DNA of 60,731 bases from Streptomyces hygroscopicus (GTDB lineage: Bacteria > Actinomycetota > Actinomycetes > Streptomycetales > Streptomycetaceae). A program made the translations under genes and the position numbers. Below, piece after piece: positions 9,326 through 16,577 of this stretch; position 1 is the first letter of the stretch; each line of letters opens with the position of its first letter. The stretch lies in the NCBI RefSeq assembly GCF_026168105.1, contig NZ_LBMW01000043.1, positions 1-60,731 of the forward strand, read 5' to 3'. The notes beneath the pieces were generated by a model. It was not told the origin of the DNA. It worked only from the letters and a program-made list of their open reading frames with translations, and searched no databases.

Positions 9326-9701
9326 GCCCGGCGTCCCGGCCCGCCCTCATCGGCCGCCCTGGACGTGGCGAAGTGTGGCACTCTGCGGTGCTGAGCCAGA
9401 TGCCTGCGTGAGCGGGTCCGCTCCACAACGTTGTCTGCTCCTGGGTCCGGCGGCTGGAGGGGGTCGTGAGCATGAAACCGATGCCGGCCTCCTGGCCGCC
9501 GTCAAGGCCGACGTTCCAGGACCGTTTGGCGGCGATCGGACGTTTGCACTCTCGTTACGGTCCGCCGGACCCTGCGCGGTGCCTGTCGCCGTGCTCCCGG
9601 TACGAATCACCGTTTGATCGGCCATATTGCGACCGGTTTTGACCAGTGGTGATCTGGAGATGAATCCGGCCACAGTAGCGGGTCAGCACCCGGGAGGCAC
9701 C
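9326..9701. other. Intergenic region between katG and the NCS1 permease
   Basis: Nothing beyond the presumed permease promoter can be supported in these 376 bases. An 80-codon plus-strand frame here lacks any recognisable domain. Confidence 0.4.
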
Positions 9702-11153
9702 GTGACCACATCAGCACAACCGAGGGTGTCGGGGCTGGAGATCCGGTCCATCGACTATGTCCCCCTGGACGAGCGGCACGGCAAGCTGTGGCATCTGGGG
9801 CCACTGTGGTTCATGTCGAACGCGCAGATCGCCACGCTGGCGGTGGGGCTGATCAGCATCACCGGGGGCGGCAACCTGGTCTGGTCGCTCGTCGCGATCG
9901 TGGCGGGGACCGTCGTCGGCACGTTCTTCATGGCCTTCCACTCGGCTCAGGGCCCACAGCTGGGGCTGCCGCAAATGATCCAGTCGCGGCCCCAGTTCGG
10001 TTATGTCGGGGCCCTTCTGGTGTGGCTCTTCGCCTATGTGCAGTACGCGGGTTTCAACGTCTTCAACACCATCCTCGCCGGGGACGCCCTGCACACCACC
10101 CTGCACGGAAGCGTCGAACTGTGGGTGGTCCTGGTGACCGTGGCCGCCCTCCTCATCGCGCTGGTGGGCTATGACGTCATCCACCGCGCCGAGCGCGTCC
10201 TGACGTACACCTTCCTGGTCGTCTTCGGGGTCTTCACCGTGGGAGTCCTGGTCAACCTGCACTATCCGCCGGGCTCCTTCGACCTCGGCGGCTTCAAGTG
10301 GACCCCGTTCCTCGCCCAGTTCGGCGTGGTGGCCGGCTACCAGATCAGCTGGGCCATCTACGTCTCGGACTACTCGCGGTACCTCCCGCCGGACGTGACC
10401 GTCCGCAAGACCTTCTACTGGACCTACTTCGGGTCGGCGCTCGGCGGCATCTGGCTGATGGTCCTCGGGACACTGCTCGCCGCATGGGCGGGCAAGGACT
10501 TCGACACGATCCGCTCGATCAAGGACGCGGGGGACACGGTGTTCGGCGGCTTCGGCGCGATCGTGCTGTTGTTCGCGGCGCTGGGCCTGGTGTCCGTCAC
10601 CGCGCTCAACATGTACGGCGGGTCACTGACGCTCATCAGTGCCATCGACTCGTTCAGGAGGGTGCGGCCGACGCTCGCCGTACGGCTGGTGACCATCGGG
10701 CTCACGGCGGCGCTGTCCTTGGCCGGCGCGCTGGCCGCGACATCCCACTTCCTGCAGAACTTCAACAACTTCCTGCTGCTGGTGCTCTATCTGTTCATCC
10801 CGTGGACCTCGGTGAACCTCATGGACTACTACGTCGTGCGCCGTGGGCACTACGCCATCGCCGAGATCTTCAATCCGCGCGGCATCTACGGCCGCTGGGG
10901 CCCGCACGGAATCATCGCGTATCTGGTGGGGTTCGCCGTCATGGTGCCGTTCTTCTCCGTCGACAACCTCTACGTCGGTCCCGCCGCCAAGGCACTCGGC
11001 GGAGCCGACATCTCCCTGTTCGTCGGGCTGCCGGTCGCGGCGCTGCTCTACTGGCTGCTGACCCGGTCGATCGACGTGGAAGCGGAGAAGGCGCTGGCCG
11101 AGGTTGAGGCCGAGGGACTGGAACGGGCGGCGCACGAGCATCGCGAACCATGA
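9702..11153 (+). CDS. NCS1-family cytosine/purine-type permease
   Basis: A 483-residue, twelve-helix membrane transporter of the nucleobase:cation symporter-1 family, likely importing a nucleobase or related compound with Na+ or H+. The N-terminal soluble segment SIDYVPLDERHGKLWHLGPL leads into helix 1 with FMSNAQIATLAVG. GPQLGLPQMIQSRPQFGYVG after helix 2 is the family hallmark, and NFLLLVLYLFIPWTSVNLMD marks a late helix. GTG at 9702 is chosen because GGGAGG lies four bases upstream; ATGs at 9660 and 9627 have poorer spacing. The C-terminus is a charged Glu/Ala-rich tail. No metabolic partner gene is adjacent, so the substrate is not assigned. Confidence 0.85.
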   Translation: MTTSAQPRVSGLEIRSIDYVPLDERHGKLWHLGPLWFMSNAQIATLAVGLISITGGGNLVWSLVAIVAGTVVGTFFMAFHSAQGPQLGLPQMIQSRPQFGYVGALLVWLFAYVQYAGFNVFNTILAGDALHTTLHGSVELWVVLVTVAALLIALVGYDVIHRAERVLTYTFLVVFGVFTVGVLVNLHYPPGSFDLGGFKWTPFLAQFGVVAGYQISWAIYVSDYSRYLPPDVTVRKTFYWTYFGSALGGIWLMVLGTLLAAWAGKDFDTIRSIKDAGDTVFGGFGAIVLLFAALGLVSVTALNMYGGSLTLISAIDSFRRVRPTLAVRLVTIGLTAALSLAGALAATSHFLQNFNNFLLLVLYLFIPWTSVNLMDYYVVRRGHYAIAEIFNPRGIYGRWGPHGIIAYLVGFAVMVPFFSVDNLYVGPAAKALGGADISLFVGLPVAALLYWLLTRSIDVEAEKALAEVEAEGLERAAHEHREP

Positions 11154-11199
11154 CGGCCCGCACCACGCAGGGGCCCGGCGAAGCCCTCCGCGCCGATGG

Positions 11200-11406
11200 T
11201 CAGCCGGACGTGTCCTGGGACCAGACGTGGGTGCAGTTCGGGCACTGCAGGTGGACCACGTGTGCGACGTTGCCCAGCAGATACCGCCAGTGGTGGCGGC
11301 AGGTGCGTCCCGAGCGGCAGATCTCGCAGTCCTCGTGATCCCCGCACTGAGGGCAGGGCAGCCAGGCCCGGCGCGCCTTGTCGGCGGAGGGATCAATCGG
11401 AAGCAT
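11200..11406 (-). CDS. Small zinc-ribbon-like protein
   Basis: A 68-residue protein with two Cys-x2-Cys knuckles (CPQC near residues 18-21 and CPNC near 55-58), plus CEIC and a His pair (CRHHWRYLLG) between them. This is the arrangement of a structural zinc-binding fold. Its ATG at 11406 lies inside the end of the upstream DUF6400-like gene in another frame (14-bp overlap), so the two are probably translationally coupled. The function is unknown. It is short enough that a metal-binding accessory role to its partner is as likely as DNA binding. Confidence 0.65.
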   Translation of the reverse strand: MLPIDPSADKARRAWLPCPQCGDHEDCEICRSGRTCRHHWRYLLGNVAHVVHLQCPNCTHVWSQDTSG

Positions 11407-11644
11407 GGCCGTCCCGGAGGTGGGCGGGAAGCACTCCGGCGGCCACGAGGCGGTCGTAGATCTCCTGCTGCCGGTCGTCGAGGCCGGAGTAGAGCATGCG
11501 GTGCGCCGCGTCCTCCTCCGCCAGCGCCGCCCCCGGGTCCCAGTCGGGTCCCATCGCGGCGAAGAACTCCGCCCGCCGACGGGCTTCGTCACGGGTGAGA
11601 TCCATCTCGAATATGTGATGGTCGGGGGTGCTCTCGTGGGCCAT
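11393..11644 (-). CDS. DUF6400-like small protein
   Basis: An 83-residue soluble protein. The central block MGPDWDPGAALAEEDAA followed by MLYSGLDDRQQEIYDRLVAA resembles a small helical family that I recall as DUF6400 in Streptomyces. The start at 11644 (MAHESTPDHH) is preferred over 11662 because AGGGAAG lies eight bases upstream. Its end overlaps the start of the zinc-ribbon gene, which suggests a two-gene unit. No catalytic motif is visible and the function is unknown. Confidence 0.65.
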   Translation of the reverse strand: MAHESTPDHHIFEMDLTRDEARRRAEFFAAMGPDWDPGAALAEEDAAHRMLYSGLDDRQQEIYDRLVAAGVLPAHLRDGHASD

Positions 11645-11766
11645 GAGCGGGCTTCCCTGCATAAAACGGACACCTATTCGACATTTCTATCAGGGATGTC
11701 CGGATTTCTGGACCCAGCTGGCGGGAGACCCTGGTCACGTGCGACGAGGGCATGGGCACCGAAGAA

Positions 11767-11798
11767 ATACTTCAATACTTGCGTAACTGCTAAAGTAT
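11767..11798. promoter_or_regulatory. A+T-rich dyad before the 76-aa gene
   Basis: ATACTT occurs at 11767-11772 and 11775-11780 and its complement AAGTAT at 11793-11798, giving an imperfect dyad in an otherwise GC-rich genome. Within it, TTGCGTAA at 11779-11786 followed by GCTAAAG resembles the TTGCGCAA element before the second terD gene, where GCTAAAG also follows on the same strand. The dyad lies 6 bases upstream of the ATG at 11804 and is a candidate operator or promoter. Confidence 0.4.
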
Positions 11799-11803
11799 CG
11801 ACC

Positions 11804-12034
11804 ATGGATGCGAGCAGCACGACGGGTCCGGAAAGCGCGACGCTTCACGGAGGCCCCGCGGACGGACTGCGCGTACAGGTCACCCATCGGCCGAGAGCGC
11901 TCCAGGTCACCTACCCCTGCGAGCTGAGCTCTCCGCCCGGCGGCATGCGGGCGGAGGCACTGTACATCTACCGCCGGGACCTGAAGGTGCAGACCGAGCC
12001 CCTGCGGTACGGCTTCGACGCCGCAAGCCCCTGA
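11804..12034 (+). CDS. Hypothetical 76-aa protein
   Basis: A 76-residue frame beginning MDASSTTGPESATLHGGPADGL has the look of small Streptomyces proteins with a Leu-His-Gly-Gly-Pro-Ala-Asp-Gly opening. The rest alternates hydrophobic and polar residues, ends in an aromatic-rich segment (ALYIYRRDLKVQ), and has no signal peptide. It begins right after an A+T-rich promoter-like dyad and has no clear ribosome binding site, so the mRNA may be leaderless. The function is unknown. Confidence 0.5.
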   Translation: MDASSTTGPESATLHGGPADGLRVQVTHRPRALQVTYPCELSSPPGGMRAEALYIYRRDLKVQTEPLRYGFDAASP

Positions 12035-12059
12035 CCGGGGGCGCGGCATGCTCGGGGAC

Positions 12060-12356
12060 TTACCCGGCCGTAGTGCTCTCCGTGGTGGAGCGGGCCGACG
12101 CGGCTTCCCCGGGAGCGCCCTTGATCACCCGCTGCGCCGACTGGTCGGCCGCCTCACCGGACGGGGCGGAGGTGGAGGTGGAGGTGGACGGCTGACCGTC
12201 GCCGTCTTCCTTCATCGCCTTCGCCTCGCTCTTGAGGATGCGCATCGACTTGCCGAGCGCCCGGGCGGTGTCCGGCAGCTTCTTCGAACCGAACAGCACG
12301 ATGAGCACGATCGCCACGATCAACAGGTGCCACGGTTCCAGTCCGTTGCGAAGCAT
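12060..12356 (-). CDS. tatA: TatA/TatB-like twin-arginine translocase subunit
   Basis: A 98-residue protein with the TatA plan: a short N-terminal transmembrane helix (EPWHLLIVAIVLIVLFG), the hinge motif FGSKKLPDTARALGKS, an amphipathic helix (MRILKSEAKAMKEDG), and a disordered Ser/Thr/Ala tail. TatA-type subunits form the channel ring that exports folded proteins. The first residue after the hinge is Ser where Ala is common. No tatC or tatB is nearby, so this looks like an extra paralogue outside the main tat locus. The start at 12356 (MLRNGLEPWH) follows the usual TatA N-terminus. The conserved TTGCGCAA element lies upstream. Confidence 0.85.
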   Translation of the reverse strand: MLRNGLEPWHLLIVAIVLIVLFGSKKLPDTARALGKSMRILKSEAKAMKEDGDGQPSTSTSTSAPSGEAADQSAQRVIKGAPGEAASARSTTESTTAG

Positions 12357-12420
12357 CCCACTTTGTCCCTTCTCTTCAGCGGGCCTCGGCAACAGCCGGG
12401 CGTCTACCACCATCCGTGAC

Positions 12421-12438
12421 GGTTACCACTTTGCGCAA
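12421..12438 (-). promoter_or_regulatory. TTGCGCAA-N4-GTAACC element upstream of the tatA-like gene
   Basis: Read toward the gene, the palindrome TTGCGCAA is followed after four bases by GTAACC and then GTCACGG. The inner edge lies 65 bp from the tatA-like ATG. The same element at the same distance precedes both terD genes and the ftsW/rodA gene in this window. The protein that binds it is not identifiable here. Confidence 0.6.
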
Positions 12439-12521
12439 CAGTACAAGCGTTTGATTTCGCCGATCGTCCCCCGCACGGGCCGACGGCCGGGGAGTCCGTG
12501 GCGGCGAACCCTTCTCCGGCC

Positions 12522-12881
12522 TCACCCACGGCCGACCCGCACCCCTGGGGGTTCCTCGGTCCGCGCCGCCAACTGCCCGACCATCCGCCGCACCACGGTC
12601 ACCACGTCGGGGTCGTCCACGTAGTACACCTGCCGTCGGCCTTCGCGACGCGACCGTACGAGGCCGGCGAGCCTCAGTTTCGACAGGTGCTGGCTGACGG
12701 CGGGCAGGGCTCCGCCCACCCGGTCCGCGAGATGGGTGACATCGCTCTCGCCGCGCGAGAGCACCCACATGATGTGCAGGCGCGCCGCGGAGGCCAGCAG
12801 CCCGAAGGCCGCGGCCGCCTCGGCCAGCACCTCGGCGGGCGGGTCCTCGAAACGATCGGTCTGTGCTGCCACAGCGTTCAT
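12522..12881 (-). CDS. ArsR-family winged-helix transcriptional regulator
   Basis: A 119-residue ArsR/SmtB protein. The core EAAAAFGLLASAARLHIMWV leads into the HTH stretch DVTHLADRVGGALPAVSQHL and SKLRLAGLVRSRREGRRQVY for the recognition helix and wing. These dimeric repressors usually release DNA when a metal ion binds, but no Cys residues are present, so a classic ArsR-type thiol site is missing and the inducer is unclear. The start at 12881 is the ATG of MNAVAAQTD, with GGGAG immediately before it. It sits between the tatA-like gene and terD on the same strand. No cation exporter is adjacent. Confidence 0.85.
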   Translation of the reverse strand: MNAVAAQTDRFEDPPAEVLAEAAAAFGLLASAARLHIMWVLSRGESDVTHLADRVGGALPAVSQHLSKLRLAGLVRSRREGRRQVYYVDDPDVVTVVRRMVGQLAARTEEPPGVRVGRG

Positions 12882-12967
12882 CTCCCGTCCCGCCCCACGA
12901 GGTCGACCGTGCCGTTGGCGCCGGCCGGCGCACGGAGCGCGGCCGGGCGCCAACGAGACGGTACCCG

Positions 12968-14119
12968 TCAGTCCTCGTCGTAATAGTTGTTGACGATCAC
13001 TTCCGGTTCGTCGTCGCTGAACGCCTCGTTGAGGAGTGCTCCGCCGACGAGGCCCGCCGCACCGGCGCCGATGAGCGCTCCCGTTCCGAACCGGCGGCCG
13101 CCCTGATCGTGGTGATGGTCCACGGGCTGGGCCGGGTAGCCCTGCTGCGGGTAGCCCTGCTGCGGGTAGCCCTGCTGGGGGTAGCCCTGCTGAACCGGTG
13201 CCGGATAGCCCGCCTGCGGATAGCCCTGCTGGGGCGGCGTGTAGAACGGCGGTGGCGTGGTCTGCACCCGCTGTGCGCAGTTGCCGCACGCCTGGATCGG
13301 CCGGGGTACGCCCCACTGCGGGGACCACGTCACGGACGAGATGCCGGGGCCGTGGCTGGGGTCGAAGAAACACGTCACGGAAGAACTCCCTGTCGGTTGC
13401 GGTGGTGCGCCGACCGTCGGCACCTGCGGTACGACGACGGTCGGAGTCGGTGGGGTGACGGGCTGCGCATACGCCGCGGGGGCGGATGCGGGTACCTCGG
13501 CCTTGACGGCGGCGGGCGGTGCGGATCCCGCGGCGTCGCGCAGGACGTCGACGCCGTAGTCGGTGGCGATTCCCGCCAGGCCGGTGGCGTACCCCTGGCC
13601 CACGGCACGGAACTTCCACTCGGCTCCATGGCGGTACAACTCGCCGAAGACAAGCGCCGTCTCCGCCGCGAAACCCGCGGTCGCGAGGTCGTAGCGGGCG
13701 AGTTCGGTGCCGCCTTCGCCGTCGAGGACGCGGATGTGGGCCCTGCGAACCTGGCGGAAACTCTGGCCGCGGACCTGGGCGTCGTACAGGGACACCGGGA
13801 AGACGATCTTCTCGACCTGGGACGGGACCCGGACGAGGTCGACCTGGATCCGCGTCCTGTCCTCTCCGGCGGGCGGAAGGTCACCACCGCCGGACAGCCG
13901 GACCGAACCGTCCGGGCTGCTGAGGTTGTTGAAGAACACGAAGTGCCGGTCGGACAGGACGGTGCCGGATCCGTCGCACATCAGCGCACTGACGTCCAGT
14001 TCGCAGTCGCTTCCCGGGGTGGAATCCGTCTGCCAGCCCAGCCCGACCGTCACGGCAGTCAGGCCGGGGGCCTGCTTGCTCAGCGACGCGTTGCCGCCCT
14101 TGGTCAAGGGGACGCCCAT
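12968..14119 (-). CDS. TerD-domain protein with proline-rich repeat tail
   Basis: A 383-residue protein. Residues 1-190 form a TerD domain (MGVPLTKGGNASLSKQAPGL; ELDVSALMCDGSG; DRHFVFFNN; ELARYDLA; ALVFGELYRHGAEWKFRAVG), a calcium-binding beta-sandwich seen in tellurite-resistance and stress-signalling systems. A Pro/Ala-rich linker follows, then a short segment with CFFDPSHGPG and CGNCAQRV, tandem QQGYPQ-type repeats, and an end segment GTGALIGAGAAGLVGGALLN that looks like a glycine-zipper. The tail is unlike ordinary TerD proteins, which stop near residue 190. The ATG at 14119 is 75 bp from the TTGCGCAA palindrome. A short paralogue lies at 51099-51674. Confidence 0.85.
   Translation of the reverse strand: MGVPLTKGGNASLSKQAPGLTAVTVGLGWQTDSTPGSDCELDVSALMCDGSGTVLSDRHFVFFNNLSSPDGSVRLSGGGDLPPAGEDRTRIQVDLVRVPSQVEKIVFPVSLYDAQVRGQSFRQVRRAHIRVLDGEGGTELARYDLATAGFAAETALVFGELYRHGAEWKFRAVGQGYATGLAGIATDYGVDVLRDAAGSAPPAAVKAEVPASAPAAYAQPVTPPTPTVVVPQVPTVGAPPQPTGSSSVTCFFDPSHGPGISSVTWSPQWGVPRPIQACGNCAQRVQTTPPPFYTPPQQGYPQAGYPAPVQQGYPQQGYPQQGYPQQGYPAQPVDHHHDQGGRRFGTGALIGAGAAGLVGGALLNEAFSDDEPEVIVNNYYDED
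13134..13193. repeat. 15-bp tandem repeat inside terD, four units
   Basis: Four consecutive 15-bp units (GGGTAGCCCTGCTGN on the plus strand) encode the QQGYP-type repeats of the TerD tail on the minus strand. More diverged units continue to about 13233. In-frame copy-number change is possible without breaking the gene. Confidence 0.85.
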
Positions 14120-14183
14120 GGGACTCCTCTGCTCCTGCTCGGCCCACCTCGTTCACCTGGAACGACGTGGCCTCCGCCGTTAC

Positions 14184-14201
14184 GGTTCCTCGATTGCGCA
14201 A
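14184..14201 (-). promoter_or_regulatory. TTGCGCAA-N4-GGAACC element upstream of terD (first copy)
   Basis: In gene orientation TTGCGCAA, then TCGA, then GGAACC and GTAACGG. The inner edge is 65 bp from the terD ATG, exactly as at the tatA-like and ftsW/rodA genes. An A-rich run (AAAAAAG on the plus strand) flanks the outer side, as at the other sites. Confidence 0.65.
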
Positions 14202-14302
14202 TCAAAAAAGTAATCGATGGTCGGCAACCGCGCTCGTATTGCAGCACCGTAGAAGGAACCAGGTGGGCGCCGCCGGACGGGAGGAGACACGCCGGACCCT
14301 GG

Positions 14303-14956
14303 TCAACGCACGGGGCGTCCGCCTGGCCGGCCCGTCCGGCCCGCCTCGATGCGGCCGAGCAGGAAGGGCAGGATCCCACGTTCCAGCAGGGCCAGTTGCC
14401 ACTCGTTCCATGCCGTGCTCACCTCCGGCCCCGGGGCGGCGGAGGCGCCGTCCTCCGCGGGGCGGTTGCGCGCGGCCGCCCTCAGCAGCCAGACGCCGTC
14501 GCCGATCGCCGCGCCGACGGTCACGGCCGCGGCGATCAGCCCGGCGGTGATCAGCCCGCCGCCGACGTAGGGACGGTCGTCGAAGGCGCGCAGACCGAAC
14601 CCGGTCAGGAGGAACACCGTCGCGGAGACGGCCGACAGAGTCGGCACCAGGACGGCGAGCGTCGGCAGCAGCCCGCCGGACTCGCGCCCGTCCGCCGTGT
14701 CGGAATCGCCGGGATCCGGTCGGCCACCGCGCCTCGTGGCCCTGGCCCTCGCGTCGAGATACTCGCGGTACTCGATGTCCGCGGCGGCCACGATGGCGGT
14801 GCGGGCCTCCAGCGCCCGGGTGCGCAACTGCTCGCGATTCAGTGATCCACCGGAGCCCTGGAGGGCGTCGGCGACCTGCTGGGAGTCCAGTGCCCGGTCC
14901 AGAACCCAGTCGAAAGCGGCGCGGACCTCCGACTGCGACGGCGCGGGATCGAGCAT
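14303..14956 (-). CDS. Predicted two-helix membrane protein of unknown function
   Basis: A 217-residue protein. The first 110 residues are soluble and charged (SEVRAAFDWVLDRALDSQQV; REYLDARARATRRGG). Two transmembrane helices follow (LLPTLAVLVPTLSAVSATVF and GLITAGLIAAAVTVGAAIGD), then a cytoplasmic or extracellular tail ending ALLERGILPFLLGRIEAG. I do not recognise the family. ATG at 14956 is chosen for the GGGGGG run four bases upstream. It lies next to terD, carries the same TTGCGCAA element upstream (at 89 bp rather than 65), and may belong to the same regulon. Confidence 0.6.
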   Translation of the reverse strand: MLDPAPSQSEVRAAFDWVLDRALDSQQVADALQGSGGSLNREQLRTRALEARTAIVAAADIEYREYLDARARATRRGGRPDPGDSDTADGRESGGLLPTLAVLVPTLSAVSATVFLLTGFGLRAFDDRPYVGGGLITAGLIAAAVTVGAAIGDGVWLLRAAARNRPAEDGASAAPGPEVSTAWNEWQLALLERGILPFLLGRIEAGRTGRPGGRPVR

Positions 14957-15044
14957 GTGGCCCCCCAATGGACGAAGCCGCGGCACCCGCCGACGTGTGC
15001 CGGTCTGCCGCGATCGAGTGCGGTCGGAGGATGGCGAGTGTAAT

Positions 15045-15062
15045 AGTTCCCGACTTGCGCAA
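15045..15062 (-). promoter_or_regulatory. TTGCGCAA-N4-GGAACT element upstream of the membrane-protein gene
   Basis: TTGCGCAA, then GTCG, then GGAACT and ATTACAC in gene orientation. The inner edge is 89 bp from the proposed ATG at 14956, longer than the 65-66 bp at the other four sites. Either the gene has a longer leader or the start is misplaced. Confidence 0.55.
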
Positions 15063-15233
15063 CCTTTAAAAGATTCCACGACAAGCACGGCCGGACCGTG
15101 GTACCGCCGCCTGCCGGACACCAACTCGCGGCCGGATCAAGGGCGTTCCACCAGATGCCGCGGTGCCGGGCCGGAGGCGCCGACGTGACCGCCGGGCAGC
15201 GGACGCGCAGGGCCCCGTCACCGACGCGGGCCC

Positions 15234-16481
15234 TCACAGCCGGACGATGACCAGGGCGATGTCGTCGCGGGCGCCGCCGGCCACACCCAACTGGGCCAGC
15301 AGGACGTCGGCCATGCGTTGCGGGCTGAGGGTGCAGTGGCGGCCGAGGATGTCGGTCAAGCGGTGCAGACCCGCCTCGATGTGCTCACCGCGGCGCTCGA
15401 TCAGCCCGTCGGTGTAGAGCACGAGGGTGTCCCCCGGGCGGTAGTTCTGGCCGGCCTGGGGACGGGGTACGTGCTCGGGACGGGCGCCCAGCGGAGGGTC
15501 GGTGGCCTGCTCCAGCAGTTCGCACGTGCCGTCCAGATGGACCAGCGCCGGGGGCGGGTGACCGGCGTTGCTGTAGATGATCAGCTGACTGCGGGGGTCC
15601 ACCAGCGCGTTGACGGCGGTGGTGTTCAGCGCGCCCTCGACCGAGCGGGCGTACAGGCCCAGCACCTCCAGAGCCTGGGCGGGCCGCGCAAGGGTACGGG
15701 TGGCCGCGCTCAGCGCGCTGCGCAGCATCCCCATGACGGCGGCGGCCTCGAGGCCGTGTCCGACCACGTCGCCGACCGCCACCGCGAAGCGGTCGTCCGG
15801 CAGGTCCGCCACGTCGTACCAGTCGCCGCACACGTTCAGCGAGCCGGTGGCCGGCAGGTAGCGCACCGCGACGTTCTCGTGCCGTGCCAGGTCGGGAGCC
15901 TGGAGCATGGCCTCCTGCAGGGTGACGGCCACCTGTCGCTCACGGGTGTGGGCCTGCCGCAGCTCGTCGTTCAGCAACTGCAGCTCGCGCGCCCGCGCAT
16001 ACAGTTCGGCTTCCAGGGCCTCGCGCTCGGAGAGCTGCTTGGGCGCGCGCCAGTCACGTGCGCCATGGGTCTGGATGTACGCGCTCACGTCCTCCACCCG
16101 GTGGATGATCCATGCCACGTTCCCGTCGGCTCCGAGGATCGGCGTGTTGGTGGGAGACCACCACCTCTCCTCGAACGCACCGTCGCGCCCGACGATGGGG
16201 ATGTCGTACTTCTGGAGGGCCATCGTGTCGGGCTCCCGGGAGACCAGGACCCGGTGCAGCGAGGCGTTGAGGTTCCGTACCCCGTCGGCCTCGGGGTCGG
16301 CGGGGTTGTCCGGGAAGGCCTCGAAGATGTGCTGGCCGATCAAGTCGTCCCGGGTGCGCCGGGTGGCGTCCAGATAGGCCTGGTTCACCTCGGCGATGGT
16401 CAGGTCGGGGGCCAGCACCAGGTAGGGGCTCGGTGTGGCGGCGAAGAGCGCCGCGTAGTCCATCCGTGCCATCCTCGTCAC
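15234..16481 (-). CDS. PAS-domain PP2C (SpoIIE-type) serine phosphatase
   Basis: A 415-residue signalling phosphatase. An N-terminal PAS domain (LFAATPSPYLVLAPDLTIAE and RRTRDDLIGQHIFEAFPDNP) is followed by a coiled-coil linker (EREALEAELYARARELQLLN) and the SpoIIE/PP2C domain. That domain shows GDWYDVADLPDDRFAVAVGD for metal binding, GHGLEAAAVMGMLR, YSNAGHPPPALV, LVLYTDGLIERRG and a final GARDDIALVIVRL. Such enzymes dephosphorylate anti-anti-sigma factors in partner-switching pathways. No anti-sigma kinase gene is adjacent. GTG at 16481, behind AAGGGA, is preferred; ATGs at 16472 and 16463 are alternatives. Confidence 0.9.
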   Translation of the reverse strand: MTRMARMDYAALFAATPSPYLVLAPDLTIAEVNQAYLDATRRTRDDLIGQHIFEAFPDNPADPEADGVRNLNASLHRVLVSREPDTMALQKYDIPIVGRDGAFEERWWSPTNTPILGADGNVAWIIHRVEDVSAYIQTHGARDWRAPKQLSEREALEAELYARARELQLLNDELRQAHTRERQVAVTLQEAMLQAPDLARHENVAVRYLPATGSLNVCGDWYDVADLPDDRFAVAVGDVVGHGLEAAAVMGMLRSALSAATRTLARPAQALEVLGLYARSVEGALNTTAVNALVDPRSQLIIYSNAGHPPPALVHLDGTCELLEQATDPPLGARPEHVPRPQAGQNYRPGDTLVLYTDGLIERRGEHIEAGLHRLTDILGRHCTLSPQRMADVLLAQLGVAGGARDDIALVIVRL

Positions 16482-16577
16482 CGTGTCCCTTTCCGCCCTC
16501 CCCTGACTCCGCCCCTTCACGCTACGAGCCGCCCGGGTCCGACGCCCACCGCGACTGGGCGGCCGCCGCGCGCCGCC

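Noticed and set aside
9375..9617. 80-codon frame downstream of katG
   Set aside because: No domain, weak start context, and composition not typical of a gene.
11767..11798. Counting TTGCGTAA at 11779 as a sixth member of the TTGCGCAA regulon
   Set aside because: It differs from the palindrome by one base, lacks the GGAACC-like hexamer at the right distance, and is only 18 bp from the start codon. Noted as similar only.
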